Assembly (NCBI GenBank): GCA_900547305.1
Contig: URGH01000009.1
Location: 1 to 52,144 of the forward strand
Direction: 5' to 3'
DNA length: 52,144 nucleotides
DNA from: an uncultured Oscillospiraceae bacterium
GTDB lineage: Bacteria; Bacillota; Clostridia; Oscillospirales; Acutalibacteraceae
The notes under the pieces are model-generated. The model did no database searches and was not told the DNA's origin. It worked only from the letters and a program-made list of their open reading frames with translations. Position numbers and translations under genes: made by a program. How positions within the stretch are numbered: position 1 is the first letter of the stretch; each line of letters begins with the position of its first letter. Positions 6,524 to 15,021 of this stretch are shown here, one piece after another.

Positions 6524-6577
6524 TTGGGCAAATAAAAACGCCCCAAACACTAATAAAATAAGGAGATATGGGAATAA

Positions 6578-7681
6578 ATGAAATTAGGAATGGTAGGGCT
6601 GCCGAATGTAGGCAAATCGACCCTTTTCAACGCAATAACAAACGCGGGGGCGCAATCGGCGAATTACCCCTTTTGCACAATAGAGCCGAATGTGGGAATG
6701 GTGAGCGTGCCGGACGAGCGGCTTGAAAAATTAGCGGAGATATATAACCCGGACAAGTTTACCCCGGCGGTTATTGAATTTGTGGATATTGCGGGGCTTG
6801 TAAAGGGCGCTTCAAAGGGCGAGGGGCTCGGCAATAAGTTTCTTTCCAACATACGCGAGGTGGACGCGATAGTTCACGTGGTGCGCTGCTTTGAAAGCGA
6901 CGATATTATTCACGTAGAAGGCTCGGTTGACCCCACGCGCGATATTGAAACTATAAACTTAGAACTTATTTTTTCGGATATTGAAATGGCGCAGCGCCGC
7001 CTTGATAAAACCGCAAAGGCGCTTAAGGGTGATAAATCACTGCAAGGTGAAGTCGATTTCTTAAAAAGGCTTATAGCCCACCTTGAAAACGGGCTTCCCG
7101 CCCGCTCGGTTGAAATTAACGACGAAACCGAGCAAAACGTGCTTGATACCACGGCGCTGCTTTCGGCAAAGCCCGTAATTTACGCCTGCAATATGAGCGA
7201 AGAGGACTTTACCTCGGGCATAGAGTCAAACAAAAACTACAACGCGGTAAAGGAAATTGCCGAGCGCGAAAAGGCGGAAATTCTGCCGATATGCGCAGCG
7301 TTGGAGGCTGAAATTTCGGGGCTTTCGGATGAAGAAAAGGTTATGTTCCTTGAAGAACTGGGGCTTGAGCGCTCGGGGCTTGACCGTATGATTCAAAAAT
7401 GCTACCACCTTTTGGGGCTTATCTCTTACCTTACGGCGGGCAAGCCCGAGGTGCGCGCTTGGACTATTAAGCAGGGCACAAAGGCGCCGCAGGCGGCGGG
7501 CAAAATACACTCTGACTTTGAGCGCGGCTTTATTCGCGCAGAGGTTATAAACTTTGACGAATTTATAAACGAATGCGGCGGCAGCATGACGGCTGCAAAG
7601 GAAAAGGGACTTGTAAGGAGCGAGGGCAAGGAATATGTTATGAAGGACGGAGACATTGTTCTCTTCCGCTTTAATGTTTGA
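6578..7681 (+). CDS. ychF: YchF/OLA1 family redox-regulated ATPase
   Basis: 367 residues, the standard length. The G domain shows the P-loop GLPNVGKST (residues 7-15), switch region DIAGLVKGASKGEGLGN, and NMSE in place of the usual NKxD, which gives this OBG-family subgroup its ATP preference. A coiled-coil region lies in the middle, and a C-terminal TGS domain ends in the conserved DGDIVLFRFNV. YchF binds ribosomes and modulates stress and translation responses. AAGGAG lies eleven bases before the ATG. The integrative element ends directly upstream, so the native promoter may be displaced or lie in the short 6524-6577 gap. Confidence 0.97.
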   Translation: MKLGMVGLPNVGKSTLFNAITNAGAQSANYPFCTIEPNVGMVSVPDERLEKLAEIYNPDKFTPAVIEFVDIAGLVKGASKGEGLGNKFLSNIREVDAIVHVVRCFESDDIIHVEGSVDPTRDIETINLELIFSDIEMAQRRLDKTAKALKGDKSLQGEVDFLKRLIAHLENGLPARSVEINDETEQNVLDTTALLSAKPVIYACNMSEEDFTSGIESNKNYNAVKEIAEREKAEILPICAALEAEISGLSDEEKVMFLEELGLERSGLDRMIQKCYHLLGLISYLTAGKPEVRAWTIKQGTKAPQAAGKIHSDFERGFIRAEVINFDEFINECGGSMTAAKEKGLVRSEGKEYVMKDGDIVLFRFNV

Positions 7682-7700
7682 TTTTCGGAGTTGATATTTT

Positions 7701-8396
7701 ATGGGTGGTTTTTATTACTACGGTATAGACTCGCTTTACATTTATCTTGTAGTTCCGGCAATTATAATAATGCTCTGGTCGCAGATAAGGGTAAAAACGG
7801 TTTTTTCAAAGTACAGCACACATCATTCGCCGCTTACCGGAGCGGACGCCGCGCGGCGGGTGCTTGAGGCAAACGGTGTATATAATGTTAAAATAGAGCG
7901 CGTTTCGGGCAATCTTACCGACCACTACGACCCGAGGACTAACGTTATACGCCTTTCAGATTCGGTTTACGGCGCAAACAACCTTTCCGCCGTGGGCGTT
8001 GCCGCACACGAGGCGGGACACGCCGTTCAGTACTCAAAGGGCTATGTGCCCATAAAGGTGCGCTCGATCATACTGCCGGTATGTAATTTGGGCTCGCAGC
8101 TTTCAATGCCGCTGCTTATAATCGGGCTTATCTTCGATTTTTATTTTCTTGTTAAGCTGGGCGTTATTTTCTTTTGCGCGGCGCTGCTTTTTCAGCTTTT
8201 AACACTGCCTATTGAGTTCAACGCATCTCACAGAGCGCTTGTGACGCTTGATTCCTCGGGGCTTATAAAGGAAGATGAGAAAAAAGCGGTGCGCAAGGTA
8301 CTTTCCGCCGCAGCTATGACCTATGTTGCGGCGCTGCTTGTATCGCTTACGCAGCTTATACGTCTTTTGGCAATTACCAAGAGAAACAGGCGGTAA
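7701..8396 (+). CDS. Membrane zinc metallopeptidase (YugP family)
   Basis: 231 residues with an N-terminal membrane segment (about 12-28), the zinc motif H103-E104-A-G-H107 in AAHEAGHAVQ, and two further membrane stretches (about 123-165) before a C-terminal anchor. Length and layout match the YugP-like neutral zinc peptidases of Firmicutes. The active site is expected at the membrane; substrates are unknown. It starts 19 bases after ychF and is probably co-transcribed with it. Confidence 0.9.
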   Translation: MGGFYYYGIDSLYIYLVVPAIIIMLWSQIRVKTVFSKYSTHHSPLTGADAARRVLEANGVYNVKIERVSGNLTDHYDPRTNVIRLSDSVYGANNLSAVGVAAHEAGHAVQYSKGYVPIKVRSIILPVCNLGSQLSMPLLIIGLIFDFYFLVKLGVIFFCAALLFQLLTLPIEFNASHRALVTLDSSGLIKEDEKKAVRKVLSAAAMTYVAALLVSLTQLIRLLAITKRNRR

Positions 8397-8433
8397 TTTT
8401 TACTGCATGGCTTTGGCTGAATAGCCGAAAGAA

Positions 8434-8462
8434 TTATCACCCATAATAACTACGGGTGATAA
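8434..8462 (+). promoter_or_regulatory. Hairpin covering the ribosome site of the next gene
   Basis: TTATCACCC (8434-8442) and GGGTGATAA (8454-8462) form a perfect 9-bp stem with an 11-base loop. The only ribosome-site-like sequence (GGGTGAT) of the gene starting at 8464 is inside the second arm, one base from the ATG. Translation would then depend on opening of the stem. Confidence 0.5.
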
Positions 8463-8463
8463 A

Positions 8464-8865
8464 ATGAAACAGCGAAAAATAAGATTTATGCTTTTTTCAA
8501 TAGGCGCCGTGGGCTACGGGCTTATTGAGGTTATGTGGCGCGGTTACACGCACTGGTCAATGCTGGGAGCGGGCGGTATTTGCTTTATGTTCTTCGGCAC
8601 AATAAGCGAAAAGCTCAAAAAAGCGGGACTTTTGATTAAAGGACTTGTAGGCAGCACCTTTGTTACGGGTATTGAGTTCATTTTCGGCGTTGTATTTAAT
8701 ATAATTTTAAAGAAGAACGTTTGGGATTACAGTAAAATGCCGATGAACATAGGCGGGCAGATTTGTATGCCCTATTCCTGCCTTTGGGTGCTTTTAAGCC
8801 TTGTGTGTATTCCGTTCGCGGGCAAGGTAAAAAAACAGTTGGGCAATAATATTATTAAAAAATAA
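8464..8865 (+). CDS. Small four-helix membrane protein (putative ABC transporter permease, CmpB-like)
   Basis: 133 residues, start ATG 8464. About four hydrophobic segments (roughly 10-26, 32-47, 62-82, 100-117) and the conserved centre FVTGIEFIFGVVFN followed by VWDYS match the small family annotated as putative ABC transporter permease (ABC_trans_CmpB). No transporter partner is encoded here and the biochemical role is not established. It lies between a peptidase and alr, spaced for co-transcription (13 bases to alr). Confidence 0.75.
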   Translation: MKQRKIRFMLFSIGAVGYGLIEVMWRGYTHWSMLGAGGICFMFFGTISEKLKKAGLLIKGLVGSTFVTGIEFIFGVVFNIILKKNVWDYSKMPMNIGGQICMPYSCLWVLLSLVCIPFAGKVKKQLGNNIIKK

Positions 8866-8878
8866 GGCGGAAATAAAA

Positions 8879-10018
8879 GTGGAATTTCTTCACAGAACCT
8901 GGGCGGAAATTGATGTTGACGCCCTTGTACATAACTTCGGTATTATTAAAAAAGAGGCGGCGGGCGCTAAAATAATGGCGGTTGTAAAGGCAGACGCCTA
9001 CGGTCATTCCGCGCGCAACGTAGCTCCCCTGCTTGAGGCGGAGGGAGCTGACGCTTTCGCCGTTTCAAATATAGAAGAGGCGGTAACGCTGCGCGGCTGC
9101 GGTATAACCAAGCCTATACTTATTTTAGGGTATACGCCCGTAAGTATGGTGTCTGAGCTTTATATCAACGATATAACCCAAAGCGTTTACTCCCCCGAAT
9201 ACGCCGCCGCACTTTCACAAAAGGCTACGGCGGATAAAGTAAGAATTAAAATACACATAAAGCTTGATACGGGCATGAGCCGCATAGGGTTTGACTGCCG
9301 TGATAATTCTCTTTCGGGGATTGAGGATGCTATTGCCGCCGCGCGGCTGCCTGGCTTTGATTTCGGCGGAATTTTCACGCATTTTGCCGTTTCCGACCGC
9401 ACCCCGCAAGAAGAGGACGGCTTTACCGCCGCGCAGTATTCGCGCTTTATTGCGGCAAAGGAGCGCTTTATAAAGGCGGGGCTTACCCCGAAAATTTGCC
9501 ACTGCTGCAATTCGGCGGCTTTCTGCCTTGATACCGATAAGCACCTTGATATGTGCCGCCCGGGCATAATTCTTTACGGGCTTACCCCGTCTTCCGGCTT
9601 AAAGCTGAAAGAAGATTTTATACCCGCAATGACGGTAAAATCGGTTGTTTCAATGGTTAAAACCGTTAAAAAGGGCGATACCGTAAGCTACGGCAGAACC
9701 TTTACCGCCGAAAGGGAAATAAAGACCGCCACAGTAACCGCAGGCTATGCCGACGGCTACCCGCGGCTGCTTTCAAATAAAGGCAATGTTTTAATAAAGG
9801 GCAAAAAAGCCCCTATAATCGGCAGGATTTGTATGGACCAGATGTCGGTTGACGTGACGGATATTGAAGACGTAAAGCAGGGCGACGAGGTAATTTTATT
9901 CGGCAGGGAATTACCCGTTGAGGAGCTGGCGGATATGTGCGGCACCATAAATTATGAAATAATCTGCGGCATATCCCCGCGCGTTCCGCGAATAATAATT
10001 AAAAACGGTGCAATATGA
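8879..10018 (+). CDS. alr: Alanine racemase
   Basis: 379 residues starting at GTG 8879 (AAGGCGG upstream). The PLP lysine is K37 in VVKADAYGH and the opposing catalytic tyrosine is in VSYGRTF near residue 262. The CMDQMSVDVTD block and the C-terminal GTINYEIICGISPRVPR block are typical of Alr. It converts L- to D-alanine for peptidoglycan. The stop overlaps the start of glpK by 4 bases (ATGA), so the two are translationally coupled. Confidence 0.97.
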   Translation: MEFLHRTWAEIDVDALVHNFGIIKKEAAGAKIMAVVKADAYGHSARNVAPLLEAEGADAFAVSNIEEAVTLRGCGITKPILILGYTPVSMVSELYINDITQSVYSPEYAAALSQKATADKVRIKIHIKLDTGMSRIGFDCRDNSLSGIEDAIAAARLPGFDFGGIFTHFAVSDRTPQEEDGFTAAQYSRFIAAKERFIKAGLTPKICHCCNSAAFCLDTDKHLDMCRPGIILYGLTPSSGLKLKEDFIPAMTVKSVVSMVKTVKKGDTVSYGRTFTAEREIKTATVTAGYADGYPRLLSNKGNVLIKGKKAPIIGRICMDQMSVDVTDIEDVKQGDEVILFGRELPVEELADMCGTINYEIICGISPRVPRIIIKNGAI

Positions 10019-11493
10019 AAAAGTATATTTTAACGCTTGACGAGGGAACAACAAGCGCCCGCGCCGTGCTTTTTGATAAGGGCGGAAATGCCGTATCAGT
10101 TGCGCAAAGAGAATTTAAACAAATATACCCGCAGCCCGGATTTGTGGAGCACGACCCGGTGGAGATATTCTCGGTTCAATATGCCGCCGTTACCGAGGCT
10201 ATAACGGCGATAGGCGCCTCTGCCGAGGAAATTGCCGCCGTGGGGGTTACAAATCAGCGCGAGACCACGATTATATGGGATAAAAATACAGGCGAGCCGA
10301 TTTATAACGCGATAGTGTGGCAGTGCCGCCGCACCTCCGAAATGTGCGATAAGCTGCGTGCCGACGGTTTTGAGGAATATATACGCAAAACAACGGGGCT
10401 GCGCATTGACGCATATTTCAGCGCCACCAAAATTAAATGGATACTCGATAACGTGCCCGGCGCACGCGACAGAGCCGAAAACGGCGAGCTGCTTTTCGGC
10501 ACGGTTGATACCTGGCTTATATGGAAGCTCTCGGGCGGCAAAATTCACGTTACCGACCGCACAAACGCCGCAAGAACAATGCTTTACGATATACACGCAC
10601 TTACCTGGGATAAAAAACTGCTTGAAATACTGCAAATCCCAAAGTGTATGCTTCCCGAGGTGCGCTCAAGCAGCGAAATTTACGGCAATGTAAATATATT
10701 GGGCGCGGAAATACCCGTTTCGGGCATTGCGGGCGACCAGCAGGCGGCGCTTTTCGGGCAGAAATGCTTTTGCGAGGGCGATATTAAAAACACCTACGGC
10801 ACGGGTTGCTTTTTGCTTATGAACACGGGCGCCGCCGCTTATGAAAGCAAAAACGGGCTTATAACCACCATTGCCGCCGACGCGGGCGACAATATATGCT
10901 ACGCGCTTGAGGGGAGCGTGTTTGTGGGCGGTGCGGTCATTCAGTGGCTGCGCGACGAATTGGGACTTATAACTACCGCCGCAGAAAGCGAAAAAGCGGC
11001 GCTTTCCGTTCCCGATTCGGCGGGGGTTTACATAGTTCCAGCCTTTGCGGGGTTGGGTGCGCCTTATTGGGATATGTACGCCCGCGGCACAATTTGCGGG
11101 CTTACGCGCGGCAGCGGCAAAAATCACATAATAAGGGCTTGCCTTGAGGCTATAGCCTACCAAACCAACGACCTTATAACCGCGCTTAAAGCGGACACGG
11201 GGCTGCCTATAAATCACATAAGAGCGGACGGCGGAGCCGCCGCAAATAACTTTTTAATGCAGTTTCAGGCGGATATTTCGGACGTAGGGGTTATAAGACC
11301 CGTGCAGACCGAGGCTACCGCCGCGGGGGCGGCATATCTTGCGGGGCTTGCCGTGGGCTTTTGGAAGAATAAAAACGAGATACTTCGCCTGCCCGATAAT
11401 CAGACCGAGTTTAAACCCGCAATTACGGCAAAACGCCGTGAAACGCTGACTGACGGCTGGAAACGCGCCGTGCGCAGCACCAAAGCCTTTTAA
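10015..11493 (+). CDS. glpK: Glycerol kinase
   Basis: 492 residues of the FGGY family. The N-terminal ATP site reads TLDEGTTSARAVLFD; the glycerol-binding and signature blocks GVTNQRETTIIWD, GIAGDQQAALFGQ and ADGGAAANNFLMQFQADI are all present. It phosphorylates glycerol to sn-glycerol-3-phosphate in the cytoplasm. The overlap with alr is unusual, whereas the following monoacylglycerol-lipase-like gene makes sense as a source of glycerol. No glpF or glpD is next to it. Confidence 0.97.
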   Translation: MKKYILTLDEGTTSARAVLFDKGGNAVSVAQREFKQIYPQPGFVEHDPVEIFSVQYAAVTEAITAIGASAEEIAAVGVTNQRETTIIWDKNTGEPIYNAIVWQCRRTSEMCDKLRADGFEEYIRKTTGLRIDAYFSATKIKWILDNVPGARDRAENGELLFGTVDTWLIWKLSGGKIHVTDRTNAARTMLYDIHALTWDKKLLEILQIPKCMLPEVRSSSEIYGNVNILGAEIPVSGIAGDQQAALFGQKCFCEGDIKNTYGTGCFLLMNTGAAAYESKNGLITTIAADAGDNICYALEGSVFVGGAVIQWLRDELGLITTAAESEKAALSVPDSAGVYIVPAFAGLGAPYWDMYARGTICGLTRGSGKNHIIRACLEAIAYQTNDLITALKADTGLPINHIRADGGAAANNFLMQFQADISDVGVIRPVQTEATAAGAAYLAGLAVGFWKNKNEILRLPDNQTEFKPAITAKRRETLTDGWKRAVRSTKAF

Positions 11494-11505
11494 GGAGGAA
11501 AACCT

Positions 11506-12426
11506 ATGCAATACGAGCTTAAAGCAATAGAAGTGCCAAGCACCGATAATATTCACACGCTTAAAGGCAGAATTTATATACCCGATGGCGAAATTAAGGG
11601 CATTTTCCACATTGTTCACGGTATGTGCGAATATATAGCGCGCTACGACCATATTTTCGCATTTTTGGCTGAAAAGGGCTATGTTTGCTGCGGCTATGAT
11701 AATTTAGGTCACGGCGAAACGGCAAAAAATAAGGATGAACTCGGCTTTATAGCACACCGCAACGGCTGGAAATACCTTGTGAACGACGTTAAAGCCTTTG
11801 AGGATGCGGTCAGGAAAATGTTCCCCGATAAACCGCTTTACCTTATGGGGCACTCTATGGGCTCGTTTATTTCCCGTATAGCCGCCGAAAATTACGGCGA
11901 AGGAATTGAGAAATTCATTATCTGCGGAACGGGCGGACCCAACGCCGCAGCACCCTTCGGGCTGCTGCTGACCGACATAATGCAGCTTTTTTTCGGGCAA
12001 AAGCACCGCTCTAAGCTTATAAACAATATCGCTTTCGGCGCATATAACAAGCGCTTTGAGGGGGAAAGCGAGTACGATTGGGTAACCTCCGACCGCGAGG
12101 TTACCGCAAAATACGCGGCGGATGAATACTGCACCTTTAAATTCACAGTGTCTGCCATGCACGACCTTGTAAAGCTGAATATGCTCAGCAACCGCGGCGC
12201 TTGGTTTAAAAATATGCGCAAAAATCTGCCCGTGCTCTTAATTTCAGGCACGCACGACCCTGTAGGAAATTACGGCAGGGGCGTTAAAACGGTTTATAAA
12301 AGGCTTAAAGCCGCAGGTATGGAGGACGTTACGATAAAGCTTTATGAAAACTGCCGCCACGAAATACACAACGATATTTGCAGACAGGATGTTATGAACG
12401 ATATTTTGGAGTTTATAGAAAAATAA
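11506..12426 (+). CDS. Alpha/beta hydrolase, monoacylglycerol lipase/lysophospholipase type
   Basis: 306 residues, ATG 11506 behind TAAGGAGG. Serine hydrolase 4 family features are HIVHGMCEY (oxyanion region), the nucleophile elbow GHSMGS with S117, the acid in SGTHDPVG (about 250) and the histidine in NCRHEIHND (about 287). It lacks a signal peptide, so it acts in the cytoplasm, probably on monoacylglycerols or lysophospholipids. Being directly downstream of glpK, it could feed released glycerol to the kinase. Confidence 0.9.
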   Translation: MQYELKAIEVPSTDNIHTLKGRIYIPDGEIKGIFHIVHGMCEYIARYDHIFAFLAEKGYVCCGYDNLGHGETAKNKDELGFIAHRNGWKYLVNDVKAFEDAVRKMFPDKPLYLMGHSMGSFISRIAAENYGEGIEKFIICGTGGPNAAAPFGLLLTDIMQLFFGQKHRSKLINNIAFGAYNKRFEGESEYDWVTSDREVTAKYAADEYCTFKFTVSAMHDLVKLNMLSNRGAWFKNMRKNLPVLLISGTHDPVGNYGRGVKTVYKRLKAAGMEDVTIKLYENCRHEIHNDICRQDVMNDILEFIEK

Positions 12427-12441
12427 AGCGAGGTATAATTT

Positions 12442-12836
12442 ATGAAAAGCGAATTTTCCCTATTTGCCTTTCATTTTTAATTTCAGCCGCGTTTTTGGCT
12501 GTGGGTATCTACTTTACCTACTGCTTTGTAAAGGAACCTGTGCGGAATTTTGCAATGCTATGGATACCCCAAAGTATCGTCTCGGCGGGTATTTATGCCG
12601 CTCTCGGTGTGCTTTTGTGCGCAAATAAACTGAACAAAATTACTGCCGTCGCTCTGTTTGCAGTCGCCTTTCTCGCAGCCGTAGGTCCGCTTGCTTTCAT
12701 AATATTTTCGTTTGCGTTTTTTCTTTTGTTCCCGTTTGGGTTAGAAACATTTTTACTCTTTTTCGCACCGATCTTTCCCTGCGCGCTGCCGCTTGTTATG
12801 ATATTTACGGCAAAGGACGGCAAACCCGAAATTTAA
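12442..12836 (+). pseudogene. Frameshifted small membrane protein gene
   Basis: ATG 12442 has a GAGG ribosome site eight bases upstream but reaches TAA at 12478 after 12 codons. From about 12480 a different frame encodes an intact run of four hydrophobic segments to the stop at 12834-12836 (ISAAFLAVGIYFTYCF, VSAGIYAALGVLL, AVALFAVAFLAAVGPLAF, FALLF-type segments). In that second frame there is no ATG with a ribosome site after the hydrolase stop. The simplest reading is one lost or gained base near 12465-12480, in a T-rich run. This could be a true mutation or an assembly error. The family is not recognised. Confidence 0.6.
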
Positions 12837-12855
12837 TATCAGCCCGATAAAAAAT

Positions 12856-12890
12856 GACCTTAAAGGTTTAAGCCCTTTAAGGTCGCTTTT
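12856..12890. terminator. Bidirectional Rho-independent terminator
   Basis: GACCTTAAAGG (12856-12866) and CCTTTAAGGTC (12874-12884) form a perfect 11-bp stem with a 7-base loop, followed by GCTTTTTT on the plus strand and by ATTTTTT on the minus strand. It separates the convergent housekeeping genes and the glycan locus and ends both. Confidence 0.93.
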
Positions 12891-12956
12891 TTCGTATGCT
12901 TTATTTTTAATAATTTGCTTTTGCCCGAGTATATATTAAGCAGACTTCCGGAATTT

Positions 12957-15017
12957 CTATTTCAGTAAAAACTTGAACAGTCGCGCAGTATACTTTTCCT
13001 TAAAACTGACTGTAAGAACATCATTTTTAAAAAGAAAGTCAAAAGGCAGTCTTTCGGGATAAAGCGGAAGCACATCCTTGATTCCGTACGGTGAAAGATC
13101 TGCTTTCAGCGGTTCTGTTCCGGTTAAATTCCAGGCTGCAAGATAGCCGCACCTGTCATTTTTATTAATTAAACCGTAGCAAAAAGAAACCGTGTCCGAT
13201 GAAGCAAATCCGTTCGGCCATATGGGCAGGGAATTCGGCAGATGACTGCGGATTTCATTTTTATAAATCAATATCCCCTCATGAACAATTTCCTTACTTT
13301 CGGGGGAAAGCTCATTTATTTTTCCGCTCTGATGCACCCGCGCGAGCATTGTATTTATCATATGGAAAGCCGCAAGTTCAGTATCATCGGGATCATTCGG
13401 CGCGCTCCAGATTCCCGCCTGCTCGGGGGTTATTGCGGTAGCGTACATGGCGCTTATCCTTGCCACCTTGCGGTAATCCGCCTGATCTGATACCGACTGC
13501 ATACTGAAAACCGAAAGCATACCGTAATCCATGCGGCAGCCGCCGCTTGCGCAGGATTCAACAATCAGGGTCGGATGCCGTTCAAGTAATTTTTCAGCCC
13601 ACCTCAAATAAGCCCGGTTATGCCGCAGCAGCCCGTCGCCGTAGCTGTCGGAATGACATTCGGTTCCCACTCCTGCATCAATATTGTAGTCAAGTTTAAG
13701 GTATCCTATACGGTAGTCTCTTATGAGTCCGTCAATTACACCGTCAATATGCCTGCATACATCGGGATTACTGAAATCCAGCATATACCTTGCGTTATCA
13801 ATGACCCGCTTGCCGCGGCGGCAAAAAAACCAATCGTCCGGCAGATTCTCCGCCATAGGGCAGGCAATTCCCATAACCTCGGGTTCAAGCCAGATTCCGG
13901 GTACCATACCCTTTTTTTCGATATAATCGGTCAGCTCTTTCAGCCCGCCGGGGAATCTTTCTTCGCAGACCTGCCATTCACCGACGCGATCCCACCAATT
14001 TCCCGTATCATACCAGCCGGCATCTATACAGAAAACATCGCAATCCAATTCGGCCGCGGCGTCAACCAACGGCATATCCTTTTCGGTTGAGGGGCTGGAG
14101 CCCAAGGCGATAAAGTCATTATAAATCACCGGTAATTCTTCATTATCCCTATTACGCCGGCGAATCTTTCTTCTGTACGCGGTAAGCGCCTGTACAGCAG
14201 CCTCGGCACTGCCCACCGCCATACCGAAAGCGGCAGAAACGCTGCAAAATGTCTCGCCCGGTTTTATAATCTTATAAAAATCTCCCTGCTCCGAGGTCGG
14301 ACCGAAAAGGCCGAGGTAAAGCGATTTATCACATTCGCCGATTTCCCATTCCCACGAGCCGTTATGCTCTATCTGCCAAAACGCCGTTCTGTTTTTCACT
14401 TTGTCATAAAGCATTCCCATAGGCAGGTACTCAACCGTACTCCATGAGCCGATGTTTTCGCAGGCAATCCTTTTTAAAGAAAAATCGCCGCCGTTAAAGA
14501 GTCCGAGATCCCTGACCCAGTTGCACTTCCAGTTACATTCAGTAGTCCACGAATTATGCGGTATATATACATATGCGTCGTCTTCCCACTTTTCAATCGG
14601 CAAAGCATATACCATCAGGCTTGAAATATATTCAAGCGTTATTTCCCGCTCTGAATTATTGGTAATACACGCCGCAGCTCTTACGCAGGGCACGCCGCGG
14701 TATAAAGTATATCTGCTTTTCACCTGAATTCCCTTATATTCCTGAACCACCTCCAGGCATTTCCCGCCCGGAAAGCCTGAAATCGAATGTGATACATAAT
14801 TCAGCTTCAGTCCCAGTGAAGAACCGTTATGTTTGCGTGCGTGATGTGCGTCGAGATTCTCTCCCGAAAGATGCGCCTCAATCAGCAAACGTCTTCGGTT
14901 ATCCTCTTTTTGTATATTCGCCAACGGAGCGTTTGATAAATTCAGGAGCTTTGCAGGTTCACCCGTATTTGCGAGTATATCAATATAAAGTCCGCTTTCT
15001 TCAATACTTATTATCAT
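12957..15017 (-). CDS. Alpha-galactosidase, GH36 family
   Basis: 686 residues from ATG 15017 (AAAGGAAT upstream); an in-frame ATG at 15035 overlaps the preceding gene and lacks a ribosome site. An N-terminal beta-supersandwich (about 1-290) is followed by a TIM barrel and a C-terminal beta domain. The barrel has the GH36/clan D motifs FCIDAGWY (329-336), nucleophile D443 in YLKLDYN, the CASGGCR loop, and the acid/base in SDQAD (510-514). No signal peptide, so it is intracellular and cleaves imported alpha-galactosides. It is the last gene of the locus, five bases after the DUF5107 gene, and ends before the 12856 terminator. Confidence 0.93.
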   Translation of the reverse strand: MIISIEESGLYIDILANTGEPAKLLNLSNAPLANIQKEDNRRRLLIEAHLSGENLDAHHARKHNGSSLGLKLNYVSHSISGFPGGKCLEVVQEYKGIQVKSRYTLYRGVPCVRAAACITNNSEREITLEYISSLMVYALPIEKWEDDAYVYIPHNSWTTECNWKCNWVRDLGLFNGGDFSLKRIACENIGSWSTVEYLPMGMLYDKVKNRTAFWQIEHNGSWEWEIGECDKSLYLGLFGPTSEQGDFYKIIKPGETFCSVSAAFGMAVGSAEAAVQALTAYRRKIRRRNRDNEELPVIYNDFIALGSSPSTEKDMPLVDAAAELDCDVFCIDAGWYDTGNWWDRVGEWQVCEERFPGGLKELTDYIEKKGMVPGIWLEPEVMGIACPMAENLPDDWFFCRRGKRVIDNARYMLDFSNPDVCRHIDGVIDGLIRDYRIGYLKLDYNIDAGVGTECHSDSYGDGLLRHNRAYLRWAEKLLERHPTLIVESCASGGCRMDYGMLSVFSMQSVSDQADYRKVARISAMYATAITPEQAGIWSAPNDPDDTELAAFHMINTMLARVHQSGKINELSPESKEIVHEGILIYKNEIRSHLPNSLPIWPNGFASSDTVSFCYGLINKNDRCGYLAAWNLTGTEPLKADLSPYGIKDVLPLYPERLPFDFLFKNDVLTVSFKEKYTARLFKFLLK

Positions 15018-15021
15018 TTTT

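Larger units (their letters stand above)
1005..6577 (+). mobile_element. Integrative element with a CRESS-type (virus-like) replication module
   Basis: All genes from the HTH gene to the integrase run on the plus strand in the order regulator, small protein, HUH-SF3 replication initiator, FtsK-like translocase, excisionase, tyrosine integrase. That is the layout of a small integrative element able to excise and replicate as a circle. Rep proteins of this type, and their integration into Firmicutes genomes, are known as pCRESS elements. The right boundary must lie between the integrase stop (6523) and ychF (6578). The left boundary is not visible: it is either just right of the IS end at 1004 or was removed by that IS. 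No relaxase or mating-channel gene is present, so the element is not self-conjugative. Confidence 0.7.

Noticed and set aside
9187..9567. Long minus-strand frames opposite alr and glpK (also 10096-10635 and 10666-11217)
   Set aside because: They mirror well-identified genes whose codon bias leaves the opposite strand open; no ribosome sites and no recognisable domains.
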